64,000 nucleotides of DNA from Rhizobiaceae bacterium (lineage in GTDB: Bacteria > Pseudomonadota > Alphaproteobacteria > Rhizobiales > Rhizobiaceae). A program made the position numbers and the translations under genes. The notes beneath the pieces were generated by a model. It was not told the DNA's origin. It saw only the letters and a program-made list of their open reading frames with translations, and ran no database searches. Below, in pieces: positions 61,836-64,000 of the stretch (position 1 is the stretch's first letter; the number at the start of each line of letters is the position of its first letter). The DNA is taken from assembly GCA_019635695.1 (NCBI GenBank), contig JAHBYZ010000009.1:1-64000 (forward strand). Direction: 5' to 3'.

Positions 61836-63904
61836 ACCTCTCGATCGCCTTCGAGCCGCTGGTGTCCTGGTTCTGGCTGGGCGCGATAGTCGTTCCGGTG
61901 GCCCTGCTGGCGCTCGCAGGCCTGTTGATGCGCCAGCGCGGCGCGTGGCTCCGGGCGCTCGCGGGGGCTGCGCTCGCGCTGGCGCTGGTCAACCCGGTCG
62001 TGCTCGACGAGGAGCGCGAGGCGCTGAAGAGCGTCGTGGCGCTGGTGGTCGACCGCAGCCAGAGCCAGGATATCGGCGAGCGCACGCAGACCACCGACGC
62101 GGCCGTGGCCGAACTGCAGGCGCGGCTCGCCCGGCTCGGTCAGTTCGAGGTGCGCACCGTCGAGGCCGGCCGCGCCGACGCGCAGGACGACCGCACGGAA
62201 ACGCGCCTCTTCGGCGCGCTCGAGAGCGCCTTCCGCGACGTGCCGCCCTCGCGCATCGGCGGCGCCGTCATGGTCACCGACGGGCAGGTGCACGACACGC
62301 CTGAGGCGGCGCCCGATTTCGGCGGTCCGCTGCATGCGCTGATCGCCGGCGACGAGGACGAGCGCGACCGCCGCATCCGCTTCGAGCGGGCGCCTCGTTT
62401 CGCCATCGTCGGCCGCGAGCTTGAGATGACCTATCGCGTCATCGGCGCGCCGGGCGAGACCGGCACGGTCGACGTTCGCATCTCGGTGAACGGCGAGCAG
62501 CGGGTGATCCGGCAGGCCGTGATCGGCGAGGAGATGCCGTTCGCCACCACGATCACCACCGCCGGCCGCAACATCGTCGAACTGGCGATTGCGCCGACGC
62601 CGGGCGAACTGACCGACGCTAACAACCGCGCCATCGCCATTGTCGACGGCATCCGCGAAAACCTGCGCGTGCTGCTGGTCTCCGGCGAGCCGCATGCCGG
62701 CGAGCGCACCTGGCGCAACCTGCTCAAGTCCGACGCCTCGGTCGACCTCGTGCACTTCACAATCCTGCGCCCACCGGAGAAGCAGGACGGCACGCCGATC
62801 AACGAACTGTCACTGATCGCCTTCCCGACGCGCGAACTGTTCGTCGAGAAGATCAACGACTTCGACCTGATCATCTTCGACCGCTACAAGCACCGCGACG
62901 TGCTGCCGATCCTCTATTACGACTACATCGCCGAATATGTGCAGAACGGCGGCGCTCTGCTGATCGCGGCCGGCCCCGAGTTCTCCGGCGAACAGTCGAT
63001 CGCCCGCACCCCGTTGATGGCGGCGCTGCCCGCCATGCCGAACGGCGACGTGGTCGAGCAGGGCTTCTATCCGCGCCTGACCGAAACGGGCAAACGCCAC
63101 CCCGTGACGCGCGCGCTGGAGGGCTCAGCCCAGGAGCCGCCGCACTGGAGCCGCTGGTTCCGCCTGATCGGCATCGACAATCCCGAAGGTCATGTGGTCA
63201 TGCAGGGGCCTGACGAGAAGCCTCTGCTGCTGCTCGACCGCAAGGGCGACGGCCGCGTCGGCATGCTGCTGTCCGACCAGGGCTGGCTGTGGGCGCGCGG
63301 CTTCGAGGGTGGCGGCCCTCACGTGCAGCTCTACCGGCGCATCGCGCACTGGCTGATGAAGGAACCGGAGCTGGAAGAGGAGCGCCTGACGGCCAACGGT
63401 CGCGGCATGACGCTGGAGGTCGTGCGGCAGACCATGGAGGACCAGGCCGGGCCGGCGCAGGTCATCTCGCCGTCGGGCCGCACCTTCGCCATCCCGCTTT
63501 CGGCGGACGGACCGGGCGTATTCTCGGGCTCTGTCGCCGTGGACGAGATCGGCCTCTACCAGGTCGGCAATGGCGACCTCGCCACGCTCGCCCATGTCGG
63601 CCCGGTCAACGCGCCCGAATTTCAGGACGTGGTGTCGACCACCGAGAAGCTGGCGCCGCTGGCGGCGGCCACCGGCGGCAGCGTCCGACGCATCGAGCGC
63701 GGCATGACCGGCGGCGTGTCGCTGCCGGGTATCGTACCTGTGCGCCCCGGCGCCACCGCGTCCGGCCGCGACTGGATCGGCCTGCGCACCACCAGCGACA
63801 GCGTGCTGAAATCGGTCAGCCGCACGCCGCTCTTCGCAGGCTTCCTCGGTCTCGGCCTGCTGCTCTTCGCCCTCGGCGGCATGTGGTATCGGGAAGGGCG
63901 GTAG
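61832..63904 (+). CDS. Large membrane protein with VWA/GATase-like domain
   Basis: 690 residues. N-terminal TM pair (WFWLGAIVVPVALLALAGLL and ALAGAALALALVNPVVLD), a VWA-like fold (VALVVDRSQSQDIGERTQT), a GATase-like region (AEYVQNGGALLIAAGPEFSG) and a C-terminal TM (LFAGFLGLGLLLFALGGMW). Overlaps the BatA-DUF4159 gene by 4 bp, so MoxR, DUF58, BatA-DUF4159 and this gene are one operon. Confidence 0.85.
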   Translation: MNLSIAFEPLVSWFWLGAIVVPVALLALAGLLMRQRGAWLRALAGAALALALVNPVVLDEEREALKSVVALVVDRSQSQDIGERTQTTDAAVAELQARLARLGQFEVRTVEAGRADAQDDRTETRLFGALESAFRDVPPSRIGGAVMVTDGQVHDTPEAAPDFGGPLHALIAGDEDERDRRIRFERAPRFAIVGRELEMTYRVIGAPGETGTVDVRISVNGEQRVIRQAVIGEEMPFATTITTAGRNIVELAIAPTPGELTDANNRAIAIVDGIRENLRVLLVSGEPHAGERTWRNLLKSDASVDLVHFTILRPPEKQDGTPINELSLIAFPTRELFVEKINDFDLIIFDRYKHRDVLPILYYDYIAEYVQNGGALLIAAGPEFSGEQSIARTPLMAALPAMPNGDVVEQGFYPRLTETGKRHPVTRALEGSAQEPPHWSRWFRLIGIDNPEGHVVMQGPDEKPLLLLDRKGDGRVGMLLSDQGWLWARGFEGGGPHVQLYRRIAHWLMKEPELEEERLTANGRGMTLEVVRQTMEDQAGPAQVISPSGRTFAIPLSADGPGVFSGSVAVDEIGLYQVGNGDLATLAHVGPVNAPEFQDVVSTTEKLAPLAAATGGSVRRIERGMTGGVSLPGIVPVRPGATASGRDWIGLRTTSDSVLKSVSRTPLFAGFLGLGLLLFALGGMWYREGR

Positions 63905-63916
63905 GCGCTTCGTTGA

Positions 63917-63957
63917 TACCATCCTTCGGATGGTCTATATCAATGGTATAGACCATC
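63917..63957. promoter_or_regulatory. Two overlapping palindromes, operator of the next gene
   Basis: ACCATCC-TTC-GGATGGT (63918-63934) overlaps GATGGTCTATA-(7)-TATAGACCATC (63929-63939 and 63947-63957). The second is a perfect 11-bp inverted repeat ending 10 bp before the start of the next gene. This is typical of an autoregulated promoter, for example of an antitoxin gene. Confidence 0.55.
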
Positions 63958-63967
63958 GGAGGCGCCG

Positions 63968-64000
63968 ATGAATATTCATCCGAACAAGCCGGAACAAAAG
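63968..64000 (+). CDS. Start of an unidentified gene, cut by the window edge
   Basis: ATG at 63968 after GGAGG; only MNIHPNKPEQK is visible. Too short to classify. The palindromic operator before it is what one expects for a small autoregulated gene such as a type II antitoxin. Confidence 0.5.
   Translation, partial: MNIHPNKPEQK

Noticed and set aside
1..64000. tRNA, rRNA, CRISPR, insertion sequence or prophage
   Set aside because: I looked for cloverleaf ends, repeated spacers, transposase motifs and terminal inverted repeats and saw none. A tRNAscan and Rfam search would settle the RNA part.

Overview
The window is GC-rich chromosomal DNA (mid-60s percent by eye) from an alphaproteobacterium. 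It looks like the order Hyphomicrobiales (Rhizobiales), most likely the Mesorhizobium/Phyllobacteriaceae side. The pointers are a UvrB with a long N-terminal extension, a MarR-OmpR-kinase set of PetP/PetR type facing a branched-chain aminotransferase, several small cold-shock genes, a BA14K-family protein, DUF1344 and DUF2934 small proteins, and separate petA, petB and petC genes. This assignment rests on gene content only. I see no rRNA, tRNA, CRISPR array, transposase or prophage.

Layout. 1-9.4 kb: a partial short-chain reductase, a ThDP 2-keto acid decarboxylase, uvrB, an SH3 plus membrane-protein pair, prs, a Lys/Ala/Pro-rich basic protein, a CsaA-type tRNA-binding protein, a YbjN protein and ubiK. 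9.6-14.9 kb: a cupin with the full DMSP-lyase motif, then a tight run of lgt, a MidA-type methyltransferase, pgeF and an M24-fold protein, then a lipoprotein. 14.9-20 kb: kinase, petR and petP on the minus strand opposite ilvE, then small proteins and a metallo-beta-lactamase-fold hydrolase. 20-29.6 kb: BA14K, two cold-shock genes sharing an upstream leader, a secreted Cys-repeat protein, a large secreted caspase-like protein with about nine TPR-like repeats, an Fsr-type exporter, rplY, pth and a third cold-shock gene. 29.8-36 kb: soxR and its probable target, then two tandem leader-peptide cassettes ahead of two half-size ABC exporters, then a small helical protein and a PIN toxin/antitoxin pair. 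37-40.5 kb: petABC and apt. 40.5-57 kb: mostly single housekeeping genes (diguanylate cyclase, two MaoC-fold proteins, corA, ychF, NAT, trmL, hemF, cca, NUDIX), with two AT-richer genes of unknown function among them. 57-63.9 kb: a translationally coupled MoxR, DUF58, BatA/DUF4159 and large membrane-protein operon. The window ends in a palindromic operator and the first codons of another gene.

Genes that work together. PetP/PetR regulators lie about 20 kb from the cytochrome bc1 genes that their Rhodobacter namesakes control. rplY-pth and lgt-methyltransferase-pgeF-M24 are ordinary coupled housekeeping operons. The SoxR box between soxR and a luciferase-domain gene is an almost textbook MerR-type promoter.

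The most unusual structure is at 30.8-31.9 kb. It holds two copies of a unit made of a short upstream ORF enclosed by complementary arms, exactly 92 nt, a small unknown protein and a strong hairpin, placed directly ahead of the ABC exporters. I do not recognise it as a described leader family, and it is my leading candidate for an undescribed regulatory system.
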